A program made the translations under genes and the position numbers. Shown piece by piece: positions 27,796-36,728 of a stretch of DNA of 64,000 nucleotides. Position 1 is the stretch's first letter, and each line of letters starts with the position of its first letter. This DNA comes from Dulcicalothrix desertica PCC 7102 (lineage in GTDB: Bacteria; Cyanobacteriota; Cyanobacteriia; Cyanobacteriales; Nostocaceae), in the NCBI RefSeq assembly GCF_003991905.1, contig NZ_RSCL01000020.1:1-64000 (forward strand), written 5' to 3'. A model generated the notes under the pieces. It worked only from the letters and a program-made list of their open reading frames with translations. It searched no databases and had not been told where the DNA came from.

Positions 27796-28962
27796 ATGAA
27801 ACTGGCACAAAGAGTTAGTCAGGTAACGCCTTCGATTACCTTGGCTATCGCAGCGAAAGCTAAGGCGATGAAGGCAGAAGGAATTGACGTTTGTAGTTTT
27901 AGCGCTGGCGAACCGGACTTTGATACTCCAGCACATATTAAAGCCGCAGCTGTTAAAGCGTTAGAAGATGGTAAAACTAAATATGGCGCCGCGTCGGGTG
28001 AGCCAGGTTTGCGTGATGCTATCGCTCGTAAGTTGAGCTTTGAAAATAATCTTGATTTTAAACCCGAAAACATCATCGTTACCAATGGTGGTAAGCATTC
28101 GCTATATAACTTGATACTTGCTTTGATTGAACCAGGTGATGAAGTTATTATTCCGGCGCCATATTGGTTAAGTTATCCAGAAATGGTCACTTTAGCTGGT
28201 GGTAAATCAGTTATTGTACATACCGATGCTGCAAACGACTATAAAATAACACCCCAACAGCTACGCGCATCGATAACCCCTAATACTAAATTATTCATCC
28301 TCAATTCACCATCCAACCCTACCGGGATGGTATATACTCCTGAAGAAATTAAAGCAATTGCTGATGTCATCGTCGAAAAAGACATTTTAGTTGTCTCCGA
28401 TGAAATTTACGAAAAAATTCTCTACGACGGCGCCAAACATGTCAGCATCGGTTCATTAGGAGCAGAAATTTTTGCGCGCACCATTATTAGTAACGGTTTT
28501 GCTAAGGGTTACTCAATGACCGGTTGGCGTATTGGTTATCTCGCTGGCCCCGACGATTTAATCAAAGCTACAATTACCATTCAAAGCCACAGCACATCGA
28601 ACGTTTGTACCTTCGCTCAATATGGCGCCATTGCAGCATTAGATGGTGATCAAAATTGTATTGAAGAAATGCGTCTCGCTTTTGCAAAACGACGCGAAGT
28701 CATGTACGACCGTCTCAATGCTATCCCAGGATTAAATTGTCCCAAACCCGATGGCGCCTTTTATTTATTACCCGATATCAAAAAAACCGGGTTAAAATCC
28801 TTAGATTTTTGTAACAAACTTCTTGAACAACATCAAGTAGCTGTTATTCCTGGTATCGCATTTGGCGCCGATGATACAGTACGTTTATCTTACGCTACTG
28901 ATATGGCAACAATTGAAAAAGGAATGGACAGATTAGAAAAGTTCGTCAGGTCAAAAATCTAA
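27796..28962 (+). CDS. aspC: Aspartate aminotransferase, class I, PLP-dependent
   Basis: A 388-residue fold-type I aminotransferase. Visible landmarks: [11 protein letters not shown] (35-45), [11 protein letters not shown] (170-180), the PLP-pyridine aspartate in SDEIYE (D202), the Schiff-base lysine in [18 protein letters not shown] (K237) and a C-terminal Arg in DDTVRLSYA. This is the Igamma-type aspartate aminotransferase common in cyanobacteria, moving the amino group between aspartate and 2-oxoglutarate. An upstream extension to 27766 is possible but the conserved start is [13 protein letters not shown]. It converges on the glycosyltransferase-TPR gene across a hairpin repeat. Confidence 0.9.
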   Translation: MKLAQRVSQVTPSITLAIAAKAKAMKAEGIDVCSFSAGEPDFDTPAHIKAAAVKALEDGKTKYGAASGEPGLRDAIARKLSFENNLDFKPENIIVTNGGKHSLYNLILALIEPGDEVIIPAPYWLSYPEMVTLAGGKSVIVHTDAANDYKITPQQLRASITPNTKLFILNSPSNPTGMVYTPEEIKAIADVIVEKDILVVSDEIYEKILYDGAKHVSIGSLGAEIFARTIISNGFAKGYSMTGWRIGYLAGPDDLIKATITIQSHSTSNVCTFAQYGAIAALDGDQNCIEEMRLAFAKRREVMYDRLNAIPGLNCPKPDGAFYLLPDIKKTGLKSLDFCNKLLEQHQVAVIPGIAFGADDTVRLSYATDMATIEKGMDRLEKFVRSKI

Positions 28963-29040
28963 TTGTCATGCTGAACGTAGTGAAGCATCTAATAACATTC
29001 AAGTTTTTGAGAGATTCTTCGCTGCGCTCAGAATGACAAT
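28962..29040. repeat. Long imperfect inverted repeat between convergent genes
   Basis: ATTGTCATGCTGAACGTAGT at the left end pairs with GCTGCGCTCAGAATGACAAT at the right end, giving arms of about 29 bases with few mismatches. It is a copy of a dispersed cyanobacterial repeat and probably acts as a bidirectional terminator or RNA-stabilising hairpin. Confidence 0.8.
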
Positions 29041-29061
29041 TTTATATTCAGAATGACAATT

Positions 29062-30249
29062 TTAAATTAATCCCATTTCTTGTAAACCTTGTCGGAGTCT
29101 CGCTGCTTCGATGGGGTTATCTTGTTCGTGGAGGGAAATTGCTTTGTTAAATGCTGCTAAACTGGCTTTTTGATTTCCCACTTTTAACCATACGACACCC
29201 AAATTTTGATATGCCGATGCGTATTTTGGGTCTAATTGAACCGCGCGCTGGTATGATGATATTGCTTCTGTAAATTTACCCATTGCTTTTAGCGTCATTC
29301 CTAAGTTGTAGTGTCCGATAGCAAAATTTGGGTCGATACGAGTTGTCATCTCATAGGCACTTTTAGCGCTTTGTAAGTCTCCTAAGCTTTTAAGTAAGCT
29401 TCCTAAGTTATTATAGGCGCCTAATTTTAATATCGGAATCACGACTTGTTTAATGGCTGCTTGATAATGCGATACTGCTTTTCTTATGTCTCCAACACGG
29501 GTATATCCAATACCTAAATGGTAGTGCAATTCATACATCAAGTCTATATTGGCTTGTTTCGATGCTATTCCACGCTGCAATAATTCTATTCCTTCTTCGA
29601 GTTTTCCATTTTCAATATATAAACCCCCAAGCTTACTACATACGTAAGGGTCATTGGGATGATGTACTATAAACCCTTCCATTGCAGCTTGTGCTTTTGT
29701 TGCTTTGTTTTCTTGCTTAATAGCTGATAAAGTATACCCTTCGTGTAATATTGCTACTTCGCTCAAATGTCCAATTTGCCAATCTGGCTCTTTTTGTAAT
29801 ATCTCAATTACGCTGTCGTCTATTATTGCATGATATGGACGCGAAAATTTGATATCTGGATGCTTGCGGAATAACCTTGACACCATTGAATATGGTGATT
29901 GAGCGGCGCCTATTTCGTGACGGAGCAAGTTTACCATAATATATTCTTGCATGGAGATTGTCTGTTGAATATGCGATTTTATTTTCGGTGTCAACCTCTC
30001 GTCTGCGTCTAACACTAATACCCAATCACCTGTTACATATCTTAATGCTTCATTACGTGCAGCACTAAAATCATTATTCCACTCATATCTATAAACTTTT
30101 GCCCCTAATTCCTCAGCAATTCTTACTGTTTTATCTATAGAACCTGTATCTAATACTACAACTTCATCAACAATGCTTGTGGCACTTCTAATGCATTTAG
30201 CCAGTGTGGACTCTTCGTTTTTGGCAATTATGCAGAGACTGAGTTTCAT
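29062..30249 (-). CDS. Family 2 glycosyltransferase with TPR repeats
   Basis: A 395-residue protein. Residues 1-220 are a GT2 domain: MKLSLCIIAKNEESTLAKCI, VVVLDTGSIDKTV, NEALRYVTGDWVLVLDADER with the DxD-type motif DAD near 81-83. From about 200 to the end there are five or six tetratricopeptide units, including NFAIGHYNLGMTLKAMGKFT and KYASAYQNLGVVWLKVGN. This combination is common in cyanobacteria and may modify proteins or surface glycans; the TPR part likely binds a protein partner. Its start faces the PsbP-like gene, sharing a 57-base divergent promoter region. Confidence 0.87.
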   Translation of the reverse strand: MKLSLCIIAKNEESTLAKCIRSATSIVDEVVVLDTGSIDKTVRIAEELGAKVYRYEWNNDFSAARNEALRYVTGDWVLVLDADERLTPKIKSHIQQTISMQEYIMVNLLRHEIGAAQSPYSMVSRLFRKHPDIKFSRPYHAIIDDSVIEILQKEPDWQIGHLSEVAILHEGYTLSAIKQENKATKAQAAMEGFIVHHPNDPYVCSKLGGLYIENGKLEEGIELLQRGIASKQANIDLMYELHYHLGIGYTRVGDIRKAVSHYQAAIKQVVIPILKLGAYNNLGSLLKSLGDLQSAKSAYEMTTRIDPNFAIGHYNLGMTLKAMGKFTEAISSYQRAVQLDPKYASAYQNLGVVWLKVGNQKASLAAFNKAISLHEQDNPIEAARLRQGLQEMGLI

Positions 30250-30306
30250 AATTTACTTGTATAATAAAATATAGACTAAAATTTTAAAGCATTTTCTAAA
30301 ATCAGA

Positions 30307-31035
30307 ATGGTAGGCTCAGAACAACACCATGATGGTGCAAACAAGTTAAATGATGCACAAAATCTTGATAGCATACCATCACTAGAGACGCAAGTTCCCT
30401 GGAAAGTTATTATAATTGGCTTAACGGTAGGAAGTATTTTTGCTTCGGCGCCTTTTGCAGTATCGTATTTACTCAGCTTGCTAACCTCACGCCATAGGTT
30501 AGTACCTTACGCGGATAGTAACAATGGTATACAAATACAACGACCTCTAGATTGGGAAGTCCGTAAAATTAACAATAATTTTATTGGTGATGTGGTGGAA
30601 TTTATATCGCCAAAAATCGAAGGTGATAGCTTCTTTGAAGCAGTAACAATAAGCGTCGAGAAATTTTCTGGCACTTTCAAACAATATACACAATCAGAAC
30701 TTCAGGATATTAAGCTCTATCTTAAATCGGCAAGCATTACTATTAATCGGTATAGTACGCTTGCAGACAATAAAGCATTCGAGTTGGAATATACTACAAA
30801 AGAGAGAAGTAAACTCACCAAGTACTGGAAAAAATCAACTTTATATAATAAAAAAGTTTACAAAATAACTTATGCCGCCAATGTCGCTGATTACAAAAAG
30901 TATTTCCCGACAGTGGAGCTTATGGCACAATCATTTAAAATTAAATCCACTCTTGTTGGCGCCTTTATTGTACCAACCCCGCACGCAAAGCACGTACAGC
31001 AGCTTGAGTACGGTCGGCAACACAAAGTTTACTAA
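30307..31035 (+). CDS. PsbP-like domain membrane protein
   Basis: A 242-residue protein with a polar N-terminus, one membrane helix at about 33-56 (VIIIGLTVGSIFASAPFAVS) and a PsbP-like domain (about 70-220): GIQIQRPLDWEV, VVEFISPK, TLADNKAFELEYT and KKVYKITYAANVADYKKYF are the family's typical turns. PsbP-like domains bind at the lumenal side of photosystem II or occur as stand-alone extracytoplasmic domains in cyanobacteria; which applies here is not clear. The last 71 bases overlap the 3' end of the convergent NarL gene, so residues after about 218 are an unusual tail. Confidence 0.7.
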   Translation: MVGSEQHHDGANKLNDAQNLDSIPSLETQVPWKVIIIGLTVGSIFASAPFAVSYLLSLLTSRHRLVPYADSNNGIQIQRPLDWEVRKINNNFIGDVVEFISPKIEGDSFFEAVTISVEKFSGTFKQYTQSELQDIKLYLKSASITINRYSTLADNKAFELEYTTKERSKLTKYWKKSTLYNKKVYKITYAANVADYKKYFPTVELMAQSFKIKSTLVGAFIVPTPHAKHVQQLEYGRQHKVY

Positions 31036-31678
31036 GAATACCGCGAACGTGAGTTTTGACGGTACCAACGGTTAGGTAAAGCTTGCCAGCAATTTCTGCA
31101 TTATCGCATCCCGCAACAATCAACTCTAGTACTTCTTTTTCCCTTTGAGTTAACGGGTAAGCTACTATTGTTTTTTCAATATCTGGGTCAATACCCTGAA
31201 TTACAACTCGTTTACCGCTCTCAGAACTGCCATCTACATCTTGTCGTAATTGACGCAGCACAATATCCGCTATTACCGAGTCTATCCACGAAGTACCATT
31301 AGCTGTAGTTTTTACTGCTTTGATTAAATTCTCGCTTTCAATATCCTTCATACAGTAAGAATCTGCTCCTGCTGCAAAAGCAGCCAAAACAGTATCCTCA
31401 CTGTCCTGCATCGTCAGCATCAGTACTTTTGTATGATTATCGTCGTTTTCGGCTTGAAAATGTCTAAATAGACGTGTCAACTCAACACCATCCATATCAG
31501 GCAAACCGATATCAATGGTCGCAACATCTGGCTTGAGCGTTTTCAGAAGCTGTAACCCCTGCTTTGCATTGGCAGCTTCACCCACTATCTCGATTTCGGT
31601 ATCAGCCTTTAAAGCTGCCCTCAAACCCATTCTGGTAAGGTTGTGGTCTTCAATTATGAGAACCTTGACATCGCTCAT
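30965..31678 (-). CDS. NarL/FixJ-family response regulator
   Basis: A 237-residue two-domain regulator. The receiver (1-125) has D11 and H12 in the acidic pocket, the phospho-acceptor D56 in DVATIDIGLPDMDG, the switch Thr in VLMLTMQ and K110. A linker (about 130-170) leads to a LuxR-type helix-turn-helix (173-237) with YPLTQREKEVLELIVAG and GTVKTHVRGILSKL. It should act as a DNA-binding transcription factor after phosphorylation. No histidine kinase is adjacent. It overlaps the PsbP-like gene tail to tail by 71 bases. Confidence 0.9.
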   Translation of the reverse strand: MSDVKVLIIEDHNLTRMGLRAALKADTEIEIVGEAANAKQGLQLLKTLKPDVATIDIGLPDMDGVELTRLFRHFQAENDDNHTKVLMLTMQDSEDTVLAAFAAGADSYCMKDIESENLIKAVKTTANGTSWIDSVIADIVLRQLRQDVDGSSESGKRVVIQGIDPDIEKTIVAYPLTQREKEVLELIVAGCDNAEIAGKLYLTVGTVKTHVRGILSKLCVADRTQAAVRALRAGLVQ

Positions 31679-31952
31679 GGCTGTCTCTTCTTTACCTAAC
31701 TTTTTCTAATGTAATTTAATTTAGCTATTTTAATCAAATCCTTATGTAAATAGAAAGGTGACAAATAACTTCATCTATCGCAAGCTGCAATATAAGCTGG
31801 CATACGATTTTCGTGAGAGAGGTCTGAATACACATCTCACACTATAAACCTAAGTTTTACATCTTTCCGCAGAGAGATTATAGCAGCTAAATCGATTATT
31901 ACATATAAGTATTTGTAATGTCTCATTATACGCCATGCCGATAGTCAAATAC

Positions 31953-31983
31953 AAAAAATCCCGATATCTACTTAGATACCGGG
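31953..31983 (-). terminator. Rho-independent terminator of the CsbD gene
   Basis: On the minus strand the sequence forms a CCCGGTATCT / AGATATCGGG stem with a short loop and runs into ATTTTTTG. It lies 72 bases after the CsbD stop. The remaining 31679-31952 stretch upstream of the NarL gene shows no feature I can name. Confidence 0.75.
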
Positions 31984-32054
31984 ACTATATTACCTCACAA
32001 AACCTATGACAACTAGAGGTGAAAAACTTAAAAGACTAAAAATTTGCTTGAGAA

Positions 32055-32237
32055 TTAGTTAAGAGTTTTCTTTACTTCATCCTTAAGGTTTTCTGCGATG
32101 TGACGAACTTGCGCTTCGGCTTGTTTCGCTTTACCTTCAGCTTTATCATTAGGGTTGCCAGTAACTTCACCGACTACTTCTTGAATTTTGCCTTCGATAT
32201 TTTTAGCTACTGCTTCTACACGATTTTCAATGCTCAT
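32055..32237 (-). CDS. CsbD-like stress protein
   Basis: A 60-residue hydrophilic helical protein: MSIENRVEAVAKNIEGKIQE, then VVGEVTGNPNDKAEGKAKQ, the CsbD signature, and a C-terminal amphipathic helix. CsbD was found as a general-stress (sigma-B) protein in Bacillus and is abundant in many bacteria under stress; its activity is unknown. The ATG at 32237 is preceded by GGAG at 8-11 bases; the in-frame TTG upstream overlaps that site and is rejected. A terminator follows. The long AT-rich 640-base region upstream probably holds its promoter. Confidence 0.82.
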   Translation of the reverse strand: MSIENRVEAVAKNIEGKIQEVVGEVTGNPNDKAEGKAKQAEAQVRHIAENLKDEVKKTLN

Positions 32238-32268
32238 AATTTTCTCCAACTAAATATTACTAAATTTT

Positions 32269-32347
32269 AGAAACCGGGTTTCTACCCTTTCATTGTCGCA
32301 GACAAATCGTCATTTATATTACATATTTAAATAAAGAAACCCGGTTT
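32269..32347. repeat. Composite palindromic repeat element, copy B
   Basis: Begins with AGAAACCGGGTTTCT, contains CATTGTCGCAGACAAATCGT exactly as in the copy at 14834, and ends with AGAAACCCGGTTTA. About 79 bp with palindromic ends. The rest of the 32250-32891 gap is AT-rich and holds nothing else I can support. Confidence 0.8.
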
Positions 32348-32891
32348 ATTTAACGTTAACCAAACTTATATATTTAGATTAATTGTTTTTATGTTGTGGC
32401 ACTTCTACCTTCCGGATATTATTAAACTTTTAACCTTTGTCCATCGTATATAATTTAGTCATAATGAACTCAACTTTAAGATGTTATTACTGAATCTTTG
32501 GTTATAGCAATTCAAGTTAATTCTTCTTACACACGGCTAATTTCTTTATATCCAATGGTGGATAATTTTAATTTTAACAATGTGGTATGTTAAGAAAATT
32601 TGTAACCACTTATACACTTTATATCTTTTGACATATCTCTTTTGACTTCATCCAGATTAACTTTCCTAACGCTTTTAAAGTTGCTTGAAAATAAATAATA
32701 GATTTAACATTTCTTTACATTTGAATTAAATGCTCATAGGTTATACGTCTCTAAGTAAATGATTAAACACAAGAAAGTATCGCAAGATTTTTGATATTAT
32801 TTCGTTAGATAGAACAACATATTTTCAATTTGGTTTTTAATAAGTATTAACAAAAGCAGTTAAAAGTTTATATCAAAAAGGAGATATTCAA

Positions 32892-33170
32892 ATGGGTAAC
32901 ATTATTGCATGGTTAGTATTAGGTTTAATTGCAGGCGCCATAGCTAAAGCTTTTTATCCAGGACATCAAGGTGGCGGTATTTTCTCTACAATCGCATTAG
33001 GTATTTTAGGCGCCATGCTTGGTGGTTACTTAGGTCAAATATTGTTGGGAAGTAGTGGAGCAGCAGCAGCATCAGTAGGAGCATTATCAATAGGAAGCAT
33101 AATCTTTGCTGTAATTGGTGCAATGTTATTAATTTTCATCTGGGGTTTGTTAACTCGTAGAACTGTCTAA
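32892..33170 (+). CDS. GlsB/YeaQ/YmgE family membrane protein
   Basis: A 92-residue, highly hydrophobic protein with three membrane helices separated by Gly-rich turns: MGNIIAWLVLGLIAGAIAKA, a polar YPGHQGGG turn, then ALGILGAMLGGYLGQILLG and a third helix ending LLTRRTV. This is the transglycosylase-associated/GlsB fold, linked to stress response and of unknown biochemistry. A strong ribosome-binding site, AAAGGAG, precedes the ATG by 9 bases. With CsbD nearby on the other strand it forms a pair of small stress-type genes around a repeat element. Confidence 0.85.
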   Translation: MGNIIAWLVLGLIAGAIAKAFYPGHQGGGIFSTIALGILGAMLGGYLGQILLGSSGAAAASVGALSIGSIIFAVIGAMLLIFIWGLLTRRTV

Positions 33171-33188
33171 TAGTGCGCTCGTATCTGT

Positions 33189-33216
33189 CTTGTGGGATGG
33201 GCATCCTTGCCCGTCC
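33189..33216. repeat. CTTGTGG...GGGCATCC dispersed repeat
   Basis: Begins CTTGTGGGATGGGCATCCTT and continues GCCCGTCC. It sits just after the GlsB-like stop. Confidence 0.8.
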
Positions 33217-33283
33217 TAATCTCACACTCCCAATCTCACAATATTATATATATAGATAACCAAATATTTTATACAAAAACCCA

Positions 33284-33694
33284 ATGACTGCTGACCCAAA
33301 ATACAACGTCATCTATGATGGCAACTGCAACCTGTGCGTCACCCTAGTACAACTATTAGAAAACCTAGACCAAGGAAAACTATTTATTTACACCCCCATG
33401 CAAGACAGTCAAACCCTTACACAATGGGGAATCACACCCCAAGACTGTGAAATGGGGATGATTTTAATAGACGCAAATACACCCACACGACGCTGGCAAG
33501 GTAGCAACGCAGCAGAAGAAATAGGGCGCCTTATGCCAATGGGCAGTATATTCGTAGATGCATACCGCGCATTACCTGGTGTGAAATGGGCAGGAGATAA
33601 ATTTTACGAACAAATCCGCGATAACCGCTATACAATCTTTGGCAAACGCGACAGCACGTATAAATCTCAGTTTTGTACAGAATGCGGAAATTAA
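33284..33694 (+). CDS. DCC-family thiol-disulfide oxidoreductase-like protein (DUF393)
   Basis: A 136-residue protein of the DCC family, named for the conserved residues in YDGNCNLC (10-17), where the paired cysteines form a CxxC-like site in a predicted thioredoxin-related fold. Further marks are DANTPTRRWQGSNAAEEIGR and the C-terminal YxxIxxNRYTIFGKR, followed by a Cys pair (QFCTECGN). The family is thought to act in thiol-disulfide exchange, but substrates are unknown. It ends one base before the stop of the convergent glycosyltransferase-like gene. Confidence 0.82.
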   Translation: MTADPKYNVIYDGNCNLCVTLVQLLENLDQGKLFIYTPMQDSQTLTQWGITPQDCEMGMILIDANTPTRRWQGSNAAEEIGRLMPMGSIFVDAYRALPGVKWAGDKFYEQIRDNRYTIFGKRDSTYKSQFCTECGN

Positions 33695-33695
33695 A

Positions 33696-34469
33696 TTATC
33701 TGTAAAAAAATTCAAAATCATTCAAAGCTTTCAAGCGTGCAAAATTAAGACGAGAATGGTAGGTCAACCGTAATTTCCATGTATCCCAAGAGCTTGATGG
33801 TGTTGATATATATGATGCATCGATATGGTGAGTTGCTTGCTTAACTGTTTCCCAACCTGAGCAATGGACTACCCAACCTACCTTGGCAGCAGCTAACCCC
33901 ATTGCATTACCTTCACCACCATGAATTCCTTGGAATTCCAAAAACCTACCGACTTTACCCCAGTAGTTGAAAAATTCGATTTCTTTACCATTATCGCGCG
34001 TAATGACAAATAACGATTCTCCAACATAATTAACTTTTTCAAGCGGTAAATCTAACTTAGATGCTAATTTTTGCAGCGACTCTAAGCGTTCGGGATTATA
34101 TTTTTGGGCATGTTCAACTAAATTCTTGCAGTGTCCTACTGTAATACCAGGTTCCCAATGCAAATCATCAGGAATATCGGCAGTAATTCGCGTATCAGCA
34201 TCAATACAAATCGCTGCGCGAAATTTAGATAAAGCTTTTGCAAGTACTAAGCGTTTGTCATTGTAGCAAAGTAATGTTCCCTGCTGACGGTGTTTGAATG
34301 CTAAAACATTATTGTACGACCGAAAATCATTAACATTATCTGTGTACACATATATAAACGCTTTGGGGCAATATTTCGCTAAATCAGTTGCTAGTTGCTG
34401 TGTCAGAATTCGGTACTTTTTACCGAGTGCTAACGTACAAAAGCAATAGTCGATTGTCATTGAACTCAT
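33696..34469 (-). CDS. Putative glycosyltransferase-like protein
   Basis: A 257-residue soluble protein I do not assign firmly. It begins with a beta-strand pattern (MTIDYCFCTLALGKKYRILT), has PKAFIYVYTDNVNDF and a DxD-like AAICIDADTRITADIPDD near residues 85-102, and a later GIHGGEGNAMGLAAAKVGW. These resemble GT-A enzymes that use a nucleotide-sugar with a metal bound by Asp residues. It has no membrane segment. The gene converges with the DCC-family gene, the two stops touching. Confidence 0.6.
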   Translation of the reverse strand: MSSMTIDYCFCTLALGKKYRILTQQLATDLAKYCPKAFIYVYTDNVNDFRSYNNVLAFKHRQQGTLLCYNDKRLVLAKALSKFRAAICIDADTRITADIPDDLHWEPGITVGHCKNLVEHAQKYNPERLESLQKLASKLDLPLEKVNYVGESLFVITRDNGKEIEFFNYWGKVGRFLEFQGIHGGEGNAMGLAAAKVGWVVHCSGWETVKQATHHIDASYISTPSSSWDTWKLRLTYHSRLNFARLKALNDFEFFYR

Positions 34470-34675
34470 TAGTTTATATTATTACAAATAACTAAGTTTA
34501 TACTTAAAATTTATTACTGTATCAATTTAACTTTATATTTACTATCTCATCCAGAGAATTTATACTGATATATAATGTAATTTTTTATGAGTTGACAAGC
34601 GAATATACGTGTAAGCACTGTGGCAAAATACTGTTACTTACATGTATATAAAGGTTTTGGTAGACGGCACCTACC

Positions 34676-36142
34676 TTACAGATTTCTAGATTTTTCAAAT
34701 GCAGCAATTTGGGTTTGCCAATTTTGAATTAACTTAGCTTTCGTTGTCTCATCAACAAAAGCATATTCTAAACTATTACGCGCTAACTGCTTGACCTCAT
34801 CCCAGGTTATATCAGGATGTGATAACACAGCGCGTGTAAATTCTTCTGTTATATCACTGCTAAATATCCCCGCATCATCTGTATTTAACGAAACCGGAAT
34901 TCCCATCCGCATCCATTTTAAAAATGGGTGTTTTTCTAAAGGTAATTTCAATAGTAAATAGTTACTAATAGGACAAGCTTCTATCAATATTTTACGGCGC
35001 CGCATTAAAGTCACTTCAGGAGCGTTGGGTTGAGGAGAAGCTTCTAAGTTAACACCGTGTCCAATACGTTCGGCGCCCATTAATATAGAATCACGAATAT
35101 GCCAATCCCATTTTGTACGTTCACCTGAGTGTATTGATAAGCGTACAGCTGGATATAGGCGCCGTAAAGTTGAAATATAATCTTCAACTGCTGATGGTGC
35201 AGCTATTTCTTGACCTACTTGCACATCTTCAGAATATTCGTTACCAACTAAATTGATTCCAGCGATGGCATTTCCCACAGCATCGTTTGCTGCTGCTAGT
35301 TCAAAAGCTATTGGTAATTGAGTAAATAATTTAGCACTCGTGCGTCGAAACGACAGCATAAACCGTAATTCCACCCTTTCGTTTTCTGGTAGCTGTTGGT
35401 TTGTACTTTGCACTGCTGCAAGTAAATTACTCATATGCTCGCGTGCTGCCGTTAAGTTTAACACTTTATATTCATCCGCTTTACTTGCACCAACAGGAGT
35501 ATTGGGAAACGGTGATAACATAACTTCAACGTAACTCAAATTGTGGCGCTGTGCATTCTTAACTGTTTCAGCTAACATTTGACGAATAATTTCTGGGTTT
35601 CCCGTTAGCGCATCACCACGAGCGAACACCGCATTGAAAAATACATTATTCGGGTTTGGCTCGTTTACCGCTATCATTTGAGAACTTAGATACATTGCGC
35701 GCTGTTTTTGCTCAATTTCTGTACGAGGGTTAACAAGATTTGCAACAGCTACAAAAGTCGCGTTATTGTCTGGGTCTGGAGCAGTTTTTTCTAAAGGTAC
35801 AGCGATAAATTTATATGCGTTTGCATCATCACTCTTCCAGCTTTGTTTTGGTACGCGAATAAAATAACGATATTGTTTTGACTGTGCAGCAAGTTCAAGT
35901 AAACGTTCGGGAGCTATGCTACCACTTAGGTGCGTGTGTAACTCTCCACCTTTGGGCATTTTTTGCAGGAACGCACGTAGCTGGTTTTGATTACGTTTTA
36001 TATTGGCAAACTGTTTACTATGTTGAGTTGGAACGGGTTGTTTACTCGTGGCAGTTTGCAATAAACTTCCGCCAAAGGCAATACTACCAAATATCCCTAA
36101 CCCAACTGCAAAAGCAATCAGGCGCCTGCAAAATTTTTTCAT
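34676..36142 (-). CDS. Adenosine-deaminase-like amidohydrolase, membrane-anchored or exported
   Basis: A 488-residue protein. A basic then hydrophobic start (MKKFCRRLIAFAVGLGIFGS) is a signal or membrane anchor. The catalytic part follows the adenosine deaminase pattern: ELHTHLSGS with metal ligands H69 and H71, HSGE (H338, catalytic E341), GHG (H362) and NTDDAGIF with D422 and D423. Length and export resemble ADGF/ADA2-like enzymes more than cytosolic Add. It should deaminate adenosine or a related purine outside the cytoplasm; the exact substrate is uncertain. It stands alone with 200-base flanks. Confidence 0.83.
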   Translation of the reverse strand: MKKFCRRLIAFAVGLGIFGSIAFGGSLLQTATSKQPVPTQHSKQFANIKRNQNQLRAFLQKMPKGGELHTHLSGSIAPERLLELAAQSKQYRYFIRVPKQSWKSDDANAYKFIAVPLEKTAPDPDNNATFVAVANLVNPRTEIEQKQRAMYLSSQMIAVNEPNPNNVFFNAVFARGDALTGNPEIIRQMLAETVKNAQRHNLSYVEVMLSPFPNTPVGASKADEYKVLNLTAAREHMSNLLAAVQSTNQQLPENERVELRFMLSFRRTSAKLFTQLPIAFELAAANDAVGNAIAGINLVGNEYSEDVQVGQEIAAPSAVEDYISTLRRLYPAVRLSIHSGERTKWDWHIRDSILMGAERIGHGVNLEASPQPNAPEVTLMRRRKILIEACPISNYLLLKLPLEKHPFLKWMRMGIPVSLNTDDAGIFSSDITEEFTRAVLSHPDITWDEVKQLARNSLEYAFVDETTKAKLIQNWQTQIAAFEKSRNL

Positions 36143-36197
36143 TCCACGCACCACTTCAAAATTGCCACATTAATAATACGTGATTATAACCATAGTT

Positions 36198-36225
36198 GTA
36201 GAGATTTTATATGTAACGTCTCTAC
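36198..36225. repeat. GTAGAGA...TCTCTAC dispersed palindrome
   Basis: A 28-base copy with conserved ends GTAGAGA and ACGTCTCTAC and a diverged centre, from the same family as copies at 42605, 43411 and 51785. Another half, AACGTCTCTACTC, follows at about 36239. Confidence 0.7.
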
Positions 36226-36466
36226 CCATAGGCAATATAACGTCTCTACTCACGGGCGATGTTTCTGTGGCGCCGAACAAGTATACTTCTAACATTTACA
36301 TTTGGAGAGGATTATCGAGTCACAAATCTTATGTAAATTCTAATTTAAATATCAAGCCAAAAGTATCCTAATTGACAGTAATTTTATGTCAGTCTGCCAA
36401 AATTCGTAAAAATATACTTACAAACTGTAGGTGTATATTACAGTTTTTAAGTCATTGGAGACATTT

Positions 36467-36586
36467 ATGAGTACCAATTTGAGTGGTCAAATAACCTGGA
36501 AAGTACCTGGTACTACCAATTGCAGTTTGCACCTTCGTTACAATAATGCAGAACATTGGCGTTTTGACTGTTCCACATCAAGCTGA
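36467..36586 (+). CDS. Candidate 39-residue protein upstream of the bilin lyase
   Basis: An open frame of 39 codons, MSTNLSGQITWKVPGTTNCS then LHLRYNNAEHWRFDCSTSS. TTGGAGAC lies 7-14 bases before the ATG, a fair ribosome-binding site, and the composition (two Cys, two Trp, no low complexity) is protein-like. It is 140 bases upstream of the phycobilin lyase on the same strand. I recognise no family. It could be a small real gene, a leader peptide or chance. Confidence 0.4.
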   Translation: MSTNLSGQITWKVPGTTNCSLHLRYNNAEHWRFDCSTSS

Positions 36587-36728
36587 TTCATCCACACAGC
36601 TATAGTTCTTCACTAGCAATATATACAGAATTAAACATTTTTTAATGTTAAGATATGTAAATGAGTTTGAGAAGAGCTTGACCAAATGTCAAGGATATGA
36701 TGGTGTAATCGTGAAAGAGGTATTAACT

